50,567 nt of DNA from Flavobacteriales bacterium (GCA_004213995.1 SGZJ01000008.1:1-50567), one strand, 5' to 3'; numbered from the stretch's first letter, positions 26,256-36,354 are shown. The notes: a model not told the origin generated them from the letters alone. A program made the numbers and translations.

Positions 26256-26564
26256 CTAGATATTTAAATATTTATTCAAATATTTTGACCTGTCTTTTAA
26301 ATCATTAAAAAAATCATCTTCATCATGATTTGATAGAACTTCGTATTCAAACTCTCTTAAAAGCCGAAGCGCAGGGGTTAAGTCTTTTGCAGAAATCTTT
26401 ACAATTGCTTCAATGTGTTTTAGATTTGTGTTAATAATAGAAACACTAAATATTTTAACATTGTTAACTTCTAATATCTGACAAATTTCAGAAAAAGAAA
26501 AAGTATTAATATTTTTTAACACCTTAATTGTTACCTCGTTTTTAACAAGATTATCTACTACCAT
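26256..26564 (-). CDS. C-terminal ACT-like remnant of a CBS-domain protein (102 aa)
   Basis: The 102-residue product matches what I recall as the C-terminal third of a ~220-residue CBS-domain protein encoded between pdxJ and nadK in other flavobacteria. The marks are FSFSEICQILEVNN, an ACT-like middle, and the ending LKDRSKYLNKYLNI. The two CBS domains that normally come first are missing, and there is no room for them: the upstream frame hits a stop within ~40 bp and pdxJ starts 74 bp away. The frame itself is intact, so it may still be functional. The family link is from memory and needs an alignment. Confidence 0.7.
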   Translation of the reverse strand: MVVDNLVKNEVTIKVLKNINTFSFSEICQILEVNNVKIFSVSIINTNLKHIEAIVKISAKDLTPALRLLREFEYEVLSNHDEDDFFNDLKDRSKYLNKYLNI

Positions 26565-26637
26565 ATTGCTTGTAAATTTTAAACCAAATTACATAATTTA
26601 CTTAAAGTAGTTTGTATTTTTACATTAAAATTAACAA

Positions 26638-27351
26638 ATGACTAAATTAAGTGTTAATATTAATAAGATAGCAACATTAAGAAATGCTAGAGGAGGAAAT
26701 ACCCCTAACTTATTGGAATTTGCAAAAAAAATACAAATGTTTGGTGCTCAAGGAATTACAGTGCATCCAAGACCTGACGAGAGACATATTAGATATTCCG
26801 ATGTATATGATTTATTACCAATAGTTAATACAGAGTTTAATATTGAAGGCAATCCTAATGAAAAGTTTATAAAAATGGTTCTTGAAATTAAGCCAACACA
26901 GGTAACACTTGTTCCAGATGGTGTAAATGATATTACCTCGTCTTCTGGATGGAATACAATTAAAAATGAAAGTTTTTTAACAGAAATAGTTGGAGAGTTT
27001 CAACGAAACAACATAAGAACATCTATATTTCTTAACCCTGAACTAAAATTCATTGAAAATTTACATAAAATTGGTACAGACAGAATAGAACTATACACCG
27101 AAGATTATGCAATTAATTATAAAAAAGGTAATTATACCGCTATTGATCCATATGTAGATTGTGCTAAATTGTTAAATCAATTAGATATAGGAGTCAATGC
27201 AGGTCATGATTTGTCATTAGAGAATATAGAATTTTTCAAGAAAAAAATTAATAATTTACTTGAAGTATCAATTGGGCATGCATTAATAACTGAGAGCCTG
27301 ATATTGGGACTTGAGTCAGTAATAAAATCTTATTTGCAAAAATTATCATGA
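26638..27351 (+). CDS. pdxJ: Pyridoxine 5'-phosphate synthase
   Basis: A 237-residue TIM-barrel enzyme that condenses 3-amino-2-oxopropyl phosphate with 1-deoxyxylulose 5-phosphate in vitamin B6 synthesis. LSVNINKIATLRNARGGN, GITVHPRPDERHIRYSDV and the C-terminal VNAGHDL are PdxJ signatures. It is divergent from the nadK block and overlaps the following hydrolase gene by 4 bp (ATGA). Confidence 0.96.
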   Translation: MTKLSVNINKIATLRNARGGNTPNLLEFAKKIQMFGAQGITVHPRPDERHIRYSDVYDLLPIVNTEFNIEGNPNEKFIKMVLEIKPTQVTLVPDGVNDITSSSGWNTIKNESFLTEIVGEFQRNNIRTSIFLNPELKFIENLHKIGTDRIELYTEDYAINYKKGNYTAIDPYVDCAKLLNQLDIGVNAGHDLSLENIEFFKKKINNLLEVSIGHALITESLILGLESVIKSYLQKLS

Positions 27352-28124
27352 AAATTCTTCATTCAAAAATAATTGGATCAGGGAATAGTCATATAATTAT
27401 TCTTCATGGATTATTAGGAATGGGGGATAATTGGAAGTCGGTTGCAAATAAATTATCGGATGATAAGAGCTTTTGTATTCATTTAATTGATCAAAGAAAT
27501 CACGGAAAAAGTTTTCACTCAGATAAAATCAACTATAATTTAATGGTTGATGATTTACATAATTATTTAAAACATCATTCAATTGATAAATGTTTTCTTG
27601 TGGGGCATTCAATGGGTGGTAAAACTGCTATTAATTTTAGTATGCTTCACAGAGAATATTTAAACAAATTAATAATTGTTGATATAGCCCCAAAAAAATA
27701 TGAACCTAAATTCAACTATTTATTTCTGGCACTTAAATCATTAAATTTAGGTAATTATAGTTCAAGAAAAGAAATTGAAATTGAGCTGACAAAAACTGTA
27801 GTTGAAAAATCTCTAATATTTTTTCTTTTAAAAAATATTGGAAGGGACAGTAATAATAAATTTTTCTTCAAAGCTAATGTGAGTGTTCTTCATCAGAATT
27901 TAGTTGTATTAATGGAAAAGTTAATCATAGATGAGCAAATTTTGATTGATACGTTTTTTATCAAAGGTGAAAAATCAGCTTATATAAATGAAAAAGATGT
28001 TATTTTAATCAAAGATAAATTTCCTAATTCAGAAATTATTTCAATTCCTAACTCTGGTCATTGGGTACACGCGGAAAATCCAGAATACTTTAATGCTGAA
28101 TTACTTCAGATTTTAAAAAATTAA
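27348..28124 (+). CDS. Alpha/beta hydrolase (YbfF-like esterase)
   Basis: A 258-residue alpha/beta hydrolase. IILHGLLGMGDNW holds the oxyanion HG (residues 20-21), GHSMG at 86-90 carries the nucleophile S88, and SGHWVHAENP near residue 240 gives the catalytic histidine. IDQRNHGKSFHS is typical of the YbfF branch. It overlaps pdxJ by 4 bp, so the pair is translationally coupled. The natural substrate is unknown. No signal peptide is present. Confidence 0.9.
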   Translation: MKILHSKIIGSGNSHIIILHGLLGMGDNWKSVANKLSDDKSFCIHLIDQRNHGKSFHSDKINYNLMVDDLHNYLKHHSIDKCFLVGHSMGGKTAINFSMLHREYLNKLIIVDIAPKKYEPKFNYLFLALKSLNLGNYSSRKEIEIELTKTVVEKSLIFFLLKNIGRDSNNKFFFKANVSVLHQNLVVLMEKLIIDEQILIDTFFIKGEKSAYINEKDVILIKDKFPNSEIISIPNSGHWVHAENPEYFNAELLQILKN

Positions 28125-28140
28125 ATCTGTAATTATAGTC

Positions 28141-28171
28141 TTGCCCTAATCTAAAATTTATTGTACTTTTG
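28141..28171 (+). promoter_or_regulatory. Bacteroidota-type promoter for tig-clpP-clpX
   Basis: TTG at 28141-28143 and TACTTTTG at 28164-28171 with 20 bp between fit the flavobacterial consensus (TTTG / TAnnTTTG). It lies 23 bp before the tig ATG at 28195. Confidence 0.75.
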
Positions 28172-28194
28172 CGACCCAATTTTTAAAGCAAAAA

Positions 28195-29520
28195 ATGAAA
28201 ATTTCTAAAAAAAGTCTAGGTAAACAACACTCTTTAATTAGTGTCGAATTAATCGAAAAGGATTACTCTGAAAAAGTAAATGATATATTAGTTAATTATT
28301 CTAAAACAGCAAATATGCCAGGCTTTAGAAAAGGGCATATACCTCTAGGATTAGTTAAAAAACAATATGGTAAAGCAGTTATTGTTGATGAGGTAAATAA
28401 AATTATCCAAGAAGAATTGAGGAAGTATTTAGTTGCTGAAAAGCTAGATATTTTAGGAAGCCCTATTCCTGTATCAAATGATGATATTGATTGGAATTCT
28501 GGAGAACTTAATTTTGATTTTGAGGTCGGTTTAACACCAGTTTTTGATGTTAATCTAAAATTTAAGAAACCTATAACTAGCTACACAATTACTGCTGATG
28601 ACAAAATGATCAAAGATCAAATTGCTAATATTCAAAATCAATATGGAAAATTAATTAGCAAAAAAGAGATTTCTAAATCAGATGAGATTACTGCATTATT
28701 TGTAAATGAAAAAGAAGAGATTAACAACAAATTTACTTTTAAATTAGATAAAATTAAAAGTAAGACTACTGCTAAATCCATTACTGGACTCAAAGTTGGA
28801 GATAAAATCACAATTAAGACTAATAATTTATTTGAGAATCAAGCAGACTTAGTTAGTGCGTTGAAAATACCAACTGAAAAAGCAGAAAATTTAAAAATAG
28901 AACTTGAGCTATCAATTGAAGAAATAAACTTTAGAGAGCCAGCAGATTTAGATATTGAATTATTTGACAAACTTTTTGGTAAAGGGGTCGTAAAAACTGC
29001 AACTGAGTTGAAGAAAAAAATTGCTGAAGATGCTGAAAAACAATTTGTACAACAATCTGATCAAAAGTTGTTAAATGATGTAACGGAGTATCTTATCGAT
29101 AACACTAAATTTGTTTTACCATCAGATTTTTTACATAAATGGATGCAAACAGCTGGAGAAAAAGAACTCACATTAGAAGAGGCTAAAGCTGAATATGAAA
29201 AGTCTGAAAAAAGTATGAGATATCAATTAATTGAAGGGAAAATTATTACTGAAAATAACCTTCAAGTTAATATGGATGATATTAAATCCTACACCAAAGA
29301 AATGATTATTAATCAAATGCTACAATACGGACAAACCAATCCTGGTGACAAAGAATTGGAAGATATTGTAACAAGAGTTCTTTCTAATCAAGATGAAGTT
29401 AAAAGAATTTCAGAGCAACTAACTAGTCAAAAAATATTATCTTTTTTTAAAGAAAATGTAAATTTAAAAGCTAGGAAACTTTCTTACGAAAAATTCGTTA
29501 AAGAAGTTTATGGAGCTTAA
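28195..29520 (+). CDS. tig: Trigger factor
   Basis: A 441-residue ribosome-associated chaperone that binds nascent chains. The N-terminal ribosome-binding domain shows MPGFRKGHIPLGLVKKQYG near residue 43, the family's GFRKG motif. The central part is diverged from the classic FKBP-type domain, as seen in other Bacteroidota. A long helical C-terminal domain follows (residues ~260-435). A good promoter lies just upstream, and clpP and clpX follow in the classic tig-clpP-clpX order. Confidence 0.94.
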   Translation: MKISKKSLGKQHSLISVELIEKDYSEKVNDILVNYSKTANMPGFRKGHIPLGLVKKQYGKAVIVDEVNKIIQEELRKYLVAEKLDILGSPIPVSNDDIDWNSGELNFDFEVGLTPVFDVNLKFKKPITSYTITADDKMIKDQIANIQNQYGKLISKKEISKSDEITALFVNEKEEINNKFTFKLDKIKSKTTAKSITGLKVGDKITIKTNNLFENQADLVSALKIPTEKAENLKIELELSIEEINFREPADLDIELFDKLFGKGVVKTATELKKKIAEDAEKQFVQQSDQKLLNDVTEYLIDNTKFVLPSDFLHKWMQTAGEKELTLEEAKAEYEKSEKSMRYQLIEGKIITENNLQVNMDDIKSYTKEMIINQMLQYGQTNPGDKELEDIVTRVLSNQDEVKRISEQLTSQKILSFFKENVNLKARKLSYEKFVKEVYGA

Positions 29521-29559
29521 TTTTTAAAATCAGTATATTTAAATAAATTATTAAATCGT

Positions 29560-30234
29560 ATGGATTATTCTAAAGAGTTTGAAAAGTTTGCAATTAAAGA
29601 TCAAGGTATTAACAGTACTTACTACAATAAAATTATTAGTAGTATGTACCCTAGTTCTCTAACCCCTAACATTATAGAAGAAAGACAAATGAATATTGCT
29701 ATTTTTGACGTATTCTCAAGACTTATGATGGATAGAATAATTTTCATGGGGACTGCAATAAACGATCAAGTAGCTAACATAATTCAAGCACAGCTGTTAT
29801 TTTTAGAGAGCACTGATTCTTCTAAAGATATTCAAATATATATAAACTCACCCGGTGGTAGTGTTTACGCTGGCCTTGGTATATACGATACAATGCAATT
29901 AATAAAACCTGATGTAGCAACTATTTGTACAGGGATGGCAGCATCTATGGGAGCTGTTTTATTATGTGCAGGTGAGAAAGGTAAAAGAAGTGGATTAACA
30001 CACTCCAGGGTCATGATTCACCAACCCTTAGGTGGAGCTCAAGGTCAAGCTAGTGATATTGAAATAACCGCAAGAGAAATATTAATTCTTAAAGAGGAAT
30101 TATATAAAATTATTAGTAAGCATTCAGGTCAAAAATATGACAAAGTTTACAAGGATAGCGACAGAGATTACTGGATGAAAGCGGATAAAGCTTTAGAATA
30201 TGGTATGATCGACGAAATCCTTACGAGATCTTAA
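29560..30234 (+). CDS. clpP: ATP-dependent Clp protease proteolytic subunit
   Basis: A 224-residue serine peptidase. The triad is visible: S129 in GMAASMGA, H154 in RVMIHQPLGG and D203 in KDSDRDYWM, with the expected spacing of 25 and 49 residues. INSPGGSVYAG is the oxyanion region. The N-terminus is ~30 residues longer than in E. coli and is probably processed. It is 12 bp before clpX, its unfoldase partner. Confidence 0.97.
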   Translation: MDYSKEFEKFAIKDQGINSTYYNKIISSMYPSSLTPNIIEERQMNIAIFDVFSRLMMDRIIFMGTAINDQVANIIQAQLLFLESTDSSKDIQIYINSPGGSVYAGLGIYDTMQLIKPDVATICTGMAASMGAVLLCAGEKGKRSGLTHSRVMIHQPLGGAQGQASDIEITAREILILKEELYKIISKHSGQKYDKVYKDSDRDYWMKADKALEYGMIDEILTRS

Positions 30235-30246
30235 ATATATTTATCT

Positions 30247-31473
30247 ATGAGTAAATCTGAATTACAATGTTCTTTTTGTGGAAAGAAAAAAGCAGAAACT
30301 GAACTGTTAATTGCGGGAATTGATGCACATATATGTGATCAATGTATCGAGCAAGCTAATGGTATTGTAATTCAAGAAGCTAAATCAGATTTAAATAACC
30401 CTGAAGATTCACAAAGTAAACTTCTAAAGCCTCAAGAGATTAAAAACTTTTTAGATGAATATGTAATTGGTCAAGATTTTACCAAAAAAATTCTATCTGT
30501 TTCTGTATACAACCATTACAAAAGATTAAATCAGCAAGTTGATGATGATGTAGAAATTCAAAAGAGTAATATAATAATGGTTGGTCAAACTGGAACAGGG
30601 AAGACCTTAATTGCAAAAAGTATTGCAAAAATGTTAGATGTTCCATTGGCAATTGTAGATGCAACTGTTTTAACAGAAGCAGGATATGTTGGAGAAGATG
30701 TTGAAAGTATTTTAACAAGACTATTACAAGCTGCAGATTATAACTTAGAAAAAGCTGAGAGAGGAATTGTTTTTATTGATGAAATAGATAAGATTGCAAG
30801 AAAAAGTGATAATCCATCTATTACAAGAGATGTTTCTGGAGAAGGAGTTCAACAGGCTTTACTTAAATTACTAGAGGGAACTATAGTTAATGTTCCTCCA
30901 AAAGGTGGAAGAAAACACCCAGATCAAAAATTTATTGAAGTAAATACTGAAAACATTTTATTTATTGCAGGTGGTGCCTTTTCAGGGATAGAGAGGTTTA
31001 TTTCAAAAAGATTAAACATGGCTGCTATTGGCTATAAGTCTTCAAAAGAAGAAGTTATTTTGAAAGAAAACTTACTGCAATACATTAATCCAAAAGACTT
31101 AAAAGATTTTGGATTAATTCCTGAAATAATTGGAAGATTACCTGTTGTAACTTACATGAATCCATTAGATAAAAATGCTCTTAGAGCTATTTTAACTACT
31201 CCAAAAAATGCAATAATTAAGCAATTTGTAAAATTATTTGAAATGGATGATATCGATCTTCAGTTTAGAGAGCCTGCGTTAGATTATATTGTTGAAAAAG
31301 CTATAGACTATAACTTAGGAGCTAGAGGTTTAAGATCACTGTGTGAAGAAATTTTAAATGACGCTATGTTTAGTATGCCGGGCGGAGCAAGTAAGAAATT
31401 AGTTGTAACTAAATCATATGCAGAAAAGCAATTATCTAGAATTAGCTTAAAAAAATTAAAAGCAGCATCTTAA
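30247..31473 (+). CDS. clpX: ATP-dependent Clp protease ATP-binding subunit ClpX
   Basis: A 408-residue AAA+ unfoldase. The zinc-binding domain has C8, C11, C30 and C33. Walker A GQTGTGKT is at 113-120, the pore loop GYVGEDVE at 146-153, Walker B VFIDEIDK at 175-182 and the RKH loop at 222-224. The ClpP-docking tripeptide, IGF in E. coli, reads IGY at 261-263. The stop overlaps the convergent GH3 gene through a shared TTAA. Confidence 0.97.
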   Translation: MSKSELQCSFCGKKKAETELLIAGIDAHICDQCIEQANGIVIQEAKSDLNNPEDSQSKLLKPQEIKNFLDEYVIGQDFTKKILSVSVYNHYKRLNQQVDDDVEIQKSNIIMVGQTGTGKTLIAKSIAKMLDVPLAIVDATVLTEAGYVGEDVESILTRLLQAADYNLEKAERGIVFIDEIDKIARKSDNPSITRDVSGEGVQQALLKLLEGTIVNVPPKGGRKHPDQKFIEVNTENILFIAGGAFSGIERFISKRLNMAAIGYKSSKEEVILKENLLQYINPKDLKDFGLIPEIIGRLPVVTYMNPLDKNALRAILTTPKNAIIKQFVKLFEMDDIDLQFREPALDYIVEKAIDYNLGARGLRSLCEEILNDAMFSMPGGASKKLVVTKSYAEKQLSRISLKKLKAAS

Positions 31474-32978
31474 GTATTGAGTTTTAATAACTCTTCAATA
31501 TATTCCCTGGAATTGGATAATCGTGGAATTTTATTTTGACCCCCTAACTTATTTCTTTTTTTCATCCACTTGTAAAAAACTCCTTTTTTACCTAAAATAA
31601 TCTCTGGCTTTTCTAAAGAAATATTATTATACCTCTTTGCTTCGTAATCTGAGTTTTCTGATTTTAAGAGTTCGTCAATTAGACTTGAGATCTCTTGCAT
31701 ATTAGGCGAAGATTTTTTGAATTCAATTAGCCATTGATGTCTTCCTTTTTTCTTTCCATCCATATAAACAGGAGCAACCGTATATTCAACAACTTCTAAA
31801 TTCTTTTTCTTACATAAATTTTTAATTGCATTGTCACTGTTTTCAATTATAACTTCTTCTCCAAATACATTTATAAAATGTTTTGTTCTTCCTGTCACTA
31901 CTATCCTATATGGGTTTAGTGATTTAAATCGAATTGTATCACCAATTTTATATCTCCAAAGACCTGCATTGGTAGTAATAACAATTGCATAGTTTTTATT
32001 TAGCTCAACTTGAGATAGATTAATAATTGATTTGTTTTGGTAATCATCCATGGGAATGAATTCATAATATATTCCATAATCTAACATCAGTAAAAGGTCT
32101 TTTGAATCGTTAGAGTCCTGTACTGCAAAAAAACCCTCTGATGCATTGTAAATTTCGTAATATTTTACTTTATCAGACTTGAGTATAGAATTGTACTGAT
32201 TTAAATATGGATTAAAACTAACACCTCCGTGAAAATAGACTTCTAAGTTTGGCCAAATTTCGTTAATAGAACTTTTTTTTGTAACCTCTAATGTTCTATT
32301 TAGTAGTGTTAGCATCCACGATGGAACCCCTGCTAAACTTGTAACATTTTCTTTTATCGTTTCATTAATTATGGCGTCCATTTTATATTCCCAATCACTC
32401 ATTAATGCAACTTTTTTTCCCGGGGTACTACTAAAATCTGCCCAGATTGGCATATTTTCAATTAAAATTGCAGAGAGGTCACCATATATGCTGCCATTTT
32501 CAGAATAGGTGGATTTGCTTCCGCCTAGTCGAAGATTTTTTCCTTCAAACAATTTTGAGTTTTCATTATTTGATAGATACAGACATAGTAAATCTTTATT
32601 TGCAGCATAATGACAATAGTCTAAAGATTCCTGACTAATAGGTATAAATTTACTTTTAGAATTTGTAGTTCCACTAGATTTAGCGAACCATTTAATTTCT
32701 GTGTTCCAAAAAATATTTTTTTCTCCTTTTCTAGATCTTTCAATAATTTCTGAAATTTCTTCATAAGTAGTAACAGGAACCCTTTCGCTAAACTCATTAT
32801 AACTCTTAATAGAATTAAAGTCATATAGTTTTCCGATTGAAGTATTTTTAGCTGTATTTAGGAGTTTTAAAAGTAATTCGTTTTGAACTTCATTCGGATA
32901 TTTTAAGAACAATTCAATTTGATGAATCCGTTTTTTTAGAAACCAAGAGGTTACTGTATTAATAAAAGGATTTACCAT
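31470..32978 (-). CDS. GH3 family protein (acyl-adenylate-forming type)
   Basis: A 502-residue member of the GH3 auxin-responsive promoter family, which in plants conjugates amino acids to hormones and is widespread but uncharacterised in Bacteroidota. [17 protein letters not shown] near residue 100 is the ATP-binding serine/threonine-rich loop, [10 protein letters not shown] near 280 is the second core motif, and [12 protein letters not shown] near 345 is the third. The N-terminus ([20 protein letters not shown]) matches the bacterial subfamily. The substrate is unknown. Confidence 0.9.
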   Translation of the reverse strand: MVNPFINTVTSWFLKKRIHQIELFLKYPNEVQNELLLKLLNTAKNTSIGKLYDFNSIKSYNEFSERVPVTTYEEISEIIERSRKGEKNIFWNTEIKWFAKSSGTTNSKSKFIPISQESLDYCHYAANKDLLCLYLSNNENSKLFEGKNLRLGGSKSTYSENGSIYGDLSAILIENMPIWADFSSTPGKKVALMSDWEYKMDAIINETIKENVTSLAGVPSWMLTLLNRTLEVTKKSSINEIWPNLEVYFHGGVSFNPYLNQYNSILKSDKVKYYEIYNASEGFFAVQDSNDSKDLLLMLDYGIYYEFIPMDDYQNKSIINLSQVELNKNYAIVITTNAGLWRYKIGDTIRFKSLNPYRIVVTGRTKHFINVFGEEVIIENSDNAIKNLCKKKNLEVVEYTVAPVYMDGKKKGRHQWLIEFKKSSPNMQEISSLIDELLKSENSDYEAKRYNNISLEKPEIILGKKGVFYKWMKKRNKLGGQNKIPRLSNSREYIEELLKLNT

Positions 32979-33020
32979 TTTTTCATATATTTATAGAATA
33001 CTAAAATTAGTAATATTTTC

Positions 33021-33812
33021 ATGAAATTTCAAGGTGTTATCAGAAAAATGCAGAGTGAGTTTAAAAGTCCTGTAAAATATTATATGGAATTTGATGATGA
33101 TTTTATTTGTCTTAACGATCTACTTGATAAAGAAGTTTCAATTAAGTTTCTTAATTATTTTTGTTTAAGCTGTGAAAGAGAAAAAGAAATCTTTAGGCAA
33201 GGTTATTGTAAAAACTGTTTCTTTGAACAACCTCAGGCAGGAGATTGGATAATTAAACCAGAACTAAGTAAAGCTCATTTAAATATTGAAGATAGAGATC
33301 TAGATTATGAAAAAAGTGTTCAACTTCAACCACATATTGTTTACTTAGCTAATACAGGTCAAATTAAAGTCGGAGTAACCAGAAAGACTCAAGTTCCTTT
33401 TAGGTGGATTGACCAGGGAGCTCATCAAGCAGTTGAATTAGTCGAGGTTCCAAATAGATATTTAGCTGGAATAACTGAAGTAGCCATAAAAGAGTTTATA
33501 AGTGATAAGACCAATTGGAGAAAAATGCTAACTAATGAATCTAATGAGCTAGATTTAATTTCCTGTAAAGAAGATATTAAAAAACATATCCCAAACGAAG
33601 CTCTTGAATATTATATTCAAAGCAATAGTCAAACAGATATTAATTTCCCAGTAAAAGAATATCCAATTAAACCACTTACTCAAAAACTTATAAAAACACA
33701 AGAGATAAAAGGAACTTTAAAAGGAATTAAAGGGCAATACTTAATTTTTGAAGAGAACAAAGTTTTTAATGTTAGGTCTCACGAAGGTTTTGTCGTCGAA
33801 GTATCTTTTTGA
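33021..33812 (+). CDS. DUF2797 family zinc-ribbon-like protein
   Basis: A 263-residue protein. Four cysteines in two CxxC pairs (C48/C51 and C63/C66, FCLSCEREKEIF then GYCKNCFFE) suggest a zinc ribbon near the N-terminus. The middle holds HIVYLANTGQIKVGVTRK and RWIDQGAHQAVELVEVPNR, which are the DUF2797 core and resemble a GIY-YIG-like strand pattern. The function is unknown. The gene stands alone between convergent and divergent neighbours. Confidence 0.88.
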   Translation: MKFQGVIRKMQSEFKSPVKYYMEFDDDFICLNDLLDKEVSIKFLNYFCLSCEREKEIFRQGYCKNCFFEQPQAGDWIIKPELSKAHLNIEDRDLDYEKSVQLQPHIVYLANTGQIKVGVTRKTQVPFRWIDQGAHQAVELVEVPNRYLAGITEVAIKEFISDKTNWRKMLTNESNELDLISCKEDIKKHIPNEALEYYIQSNSQTDINFPVKEYPIKPLTQKLIKTQEIKGTLKGIKGQYLIFEENKVFNVRSHEGFVVEVSF

Positions 33813-33816
33813 AAAA

Positions 33817-34521
33817 TCAATCTATATTAATTTCTTCATCTATTTTAAGATTGAACTTTCTTCTAAATAAATATACTCCTAAGTACAAAAACGGAGTATC
33901 AATAAGAGCAATTATAATCTTAAATAAAAATCCAGAAATAAGTAAGCCCATAAACTGATCCCAGTTTAATACTTCAAAAATACAGAGTAAGAATGTTATA
34001 GTAAAAGTGTCTACAAATTGTGAGAAAAAAGTTGAAAAATTATTTCTAAGCCAAAGCATTTTCCCCTTTGTTAATTTTTTCCAAAAATGATAAATATGAA
34101 TATCAATAAATTGAGCAAAAAGGTAAGTTATCATGCTTGCGAATACAGCGATTATTGTACTTCCAAATACTTTTGAAAATAATTCATCACCAACAGGAGA
34201 ATCTACAATTGCAGGAACAGAATCTGCCACTAAGATTATCAAAATTGAAAATATAGATGCAAAAATACCCACAGTTACCATCTGGTTAGCTTTTTGTTTT
34301 CCGTATATCTCACTAATTAAGTCTGTAATTAAAAAGGTGATAGGGTATGGTAAAATACCCACGGAAAGTATAAATAAATCCACTCCAAATAATTTTATAT
34401 CAAACGGATGCCAATAAAAAAATTTTTGAAATATTAAGTTAGAAACAACTAAAGATGTGATAAATAAAGCCCCAAGTATTAAATAAATTTTTTGTGCTAA
34501 TATTTTATTTTTTACTGTCAT
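33817..34521 (-). CDS. Queuosine precursor transporter (YhhQ/VUT family)
   Basis: A 234-residue inner membrane protein with six predicted helices. The family motif FLITDLISEIYGKQKANQMV appears near residue 60, and FVDTFTITFLL near 165 is the second conserved block. Members import preQ0 or preQ1 for queuosine in tRNA. No preQ1 riboswitch is visible in the short upstream gap. Its stop is 4 bp from that of the convergent DUF2797 gene. Confidence 0.92.
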   Translation of the reverse strand: MTVKNKILAQKIYLILGALFITSLVVSNLIFQKFFYWHPFDIKLFGVDLFILSVGILPYPITFLITDLISEIYGKQKANQMVTVGIFASIFSILIILVADSVPAIVDSPVGDELFSKVFGSTIIAVFASMITYLFAQFIDIHIYHFWKKLTKGKMLWLRNNFSTFFSQFVDTFTITFLLCIFEVLNWDQFMGLLISGFLFKIIIALIDTPFLYLGVYLFRRKFNLKIDEEINID

Positions 34522-34585
34522 TAATTCAAAATATTATTTGAAGTAAATATAACATTTTGAATTTCTTTTTGTTTAATTTGTACCA

Positions 34586-35710
34586 ATGAAATCTTTTAAT
34601 AAATATCATATTTCTATTGGTTCTAATATTGGAGATAAGCTGCAAAACCTACAAGATGCAATTGATTTAATCCATTTAGAAATCTCTATTGTATCCTCTA
34701 TATCACCTATATACAAAACAAAAGCTGTAGGTTTTGTGGGAGATGATTTTTATAATATTTGTATTTCTTTTTTCTCAAATGATGACCCAAATAACATATT
34801 ACAATCACTTTTAAATATTGAAACAAAACTTGGTAGAACTAGGAGCGATAAAAATGTGTATGAATCAAGAAAAATTGATCTTGATATTATATTAATTGAG
34901 GACCAGGTTATTAATAATAATCTATTAACAGTACCTCACCCTTCCATGCATTTACGTGAATTTGTCTTAGCTCCATTAAACGATATTGATCCAAATATAA
35001 ATCACCCAATTTTAAATAAAAATTCCAACGAATTACTAAAGTCATGCAAGGGTAGTAATGCTGAAAAGCTTTCCAAAGTTTTGTCCAACCCCAAAGATCA
35101 ATTCAATATTTCCAAATTTAAATATATTGCTATTGAAGGAAATATTGGAGCTGGTAAAACTTCACTTGCTAAAAAAATATCTATTGACTTTAACTCAAAA
35201 TTAATTTTGGAGAGGTTTGCCGACAATCCCTTTCTTCCAAAATTTTATGAAGATCCAGATAGGTATGCATTTACTTTAGAGATGTCTTTTTTAGCAGAAA
35301 GATACCAGCAAATCACTGATGATTTGTCACAATTAAATATTTTTAGTGATTCGATTGTTAGTGATTATGACATATTTAAATCATTGATATTTTCTAAAAT
35401 TACTTTAAGTGAAGATGAGTTTGCACTATATAGAAAATTATTTTTCTCTATGTACAAAGACATTCTCAAACCTGATTTATATATATACCTTAATCAAAAT
35501 ATTGATAGATTAAAAGAAAATATTAAAAAACGCGGTAGAGATTACGAACAAAATATAGATTCTAAGTATTTAAAAAACATTAACTCTGGTTATCTTGATT
35601 TTCACAAAACACAAACTGATTTGAATATAAAAATCATTGATATTAATAATATGGATTTTGTAAATAACAGAATAGATTATTTGAACATATTAAAATCTAT
35701 TTGTCAGTAG
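34586..35710 (+). CDS. folK: Bifunctional HPPK (FolK) - deoxynucleoside kinase fusion
   Basis: A 374-residue two-domain protein. Residues 1-150 are 6-hydroxymethyl-7,8-dihydropterin pyrophosphokinase of the folate pathway: HISIGSNIGDKLQNLQ, RKIDLDIIL at 95-103, and PHPSMHLREFVLAPL near 117-131. Residues ~178-374 are a deoxynucleoside kinase with P-loop GNIGAGKT at 185-192 and DPDRYAFTLEMSFLAERY after it. The kinase domain phosphorylates deoxynucleosides for salvage. The fusion is known from other flavobacteria. Confidence 0.95.
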   Translation: MKSFNKYHISIGSNIGDKLQNLQDAIDLIHLEISIVSSISPIYKTKAVGFVGDDFYNICISFFSNDDPNNILQSLLNIETKLGRTRSDKNVYESRKIDLDIILIEDQVINNNLLTVPHPSMHLREFVLAPLNDIDPNINHPILNKNSNELLKSCKGSNAEKLSKVLSNPKDQFNISKFKYIAIEGNIGAGKTSLAKKISIDFNSKLILERFADNPFLPKFYEDPDRYAFTLEMSFLAERYQQITDDLSQLNIFSDSIVSDYDIFKSLIFSKITLSEDEFALYRKLFFSMYKDILKPDLYIYLNQNIDRLKENIKKRGRDYEQNIDSKYLKNINSGYLDFHKTQTDLNIKIIDINNMDFVNNRIDYLNILKSICQ

Positions 35711-35715
35711 TTTTT

Positions 35716-36237
35716 TTATTTAAAAACAGAATTCCAAAGTATAACCCCTACACTAACAGAAATATTTAATGAATGCTTAGTTCCAAGTTGAGGTATTTCA
35801 ATAACATCATCACTTTGATTAATTACTTCTTGATCAACTCCTTTAATTTCATTTCCAAATATAAAGGCATATTTTTCACCTTTTTCAAATTTGTAGTCGT
35901 TAAGTTTACTAGATCCTTCACATTGCTCAATTGATATAACCTTTATGCCTTGTTTTTTTAATTGATTTACTAATTCAAGAGTACTTGTTACATGTTCCCA
36001 TTCTACACTATCTGTACTACCTAAGGCAGTTTTATTTATGTCTTTGTGAGGTGGTATTGCTGTTATTCCACATAAGTATATTTTTTCTACCATAAAAGCA
36101 TCACTAGTTCTGAAAACACTTCCAATGTTGTTTAGACTTCTAATATTATCAAGTATTACAACGACAGGGCTTTTATCAGCTTCTTTGTACTCTTTAGGGC
36201 TAATTCTGTTTAGCTCACTATTTTTTAATTTTCTCAT
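35716..36237 (-). CDS. SpoU/TrmH family RNA 2'-O-methyltransferase
   Basis: A 173-residue SPOUT methyltransferase with a knotted fold. Motif 1 is NIGSVFRTSDAF, motif 2 is IFGNEIKGVDQEV, and motif 3 is LGTKHSLNISVSVGVILW, which together bind S-adenosylmethionine and place the catalytic residues. It lacks an N-terminal RNA-binding extension. Whether the target is tRNA or rRNA cannot be told from the sequence. It is convergent with the folK fusion, 5 bp apart. Confidence 0.93.
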   Translation of the reverse strand: MRKLKNSELNRISPKEYKEADKSPVVVILDNIRSLNNIGSVFRTSDAFMVEKIYLCGITAIPPHKDINKTALGSTDSVEWEHVTSTLELVNQLKKQGIKVISIEQCEGSSKLNDYKFEKGEKYAFIFGNEIKGVDQEVINQSDDVIEIPQLGTKHSLNISVSVGVILWNSVFK

Positions 36238-36354
36238 TTTAGAAAAATTATTACAAGATCTTTTTTTATTGTCTTTTTAAAAAAATAAATATTAGTTACA
36301 TTAGCAACACATGATATTATATTGGTAAAAATAAATATTTAAAACTACTCTACG

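Noticed and set aside
34522-34585. preQ1 riboswitch before the queuosine precursor transporter
   Set aside because: The gap is only 64 bp, is very AT-rich, and shows no preQ1 aptamer pattern.
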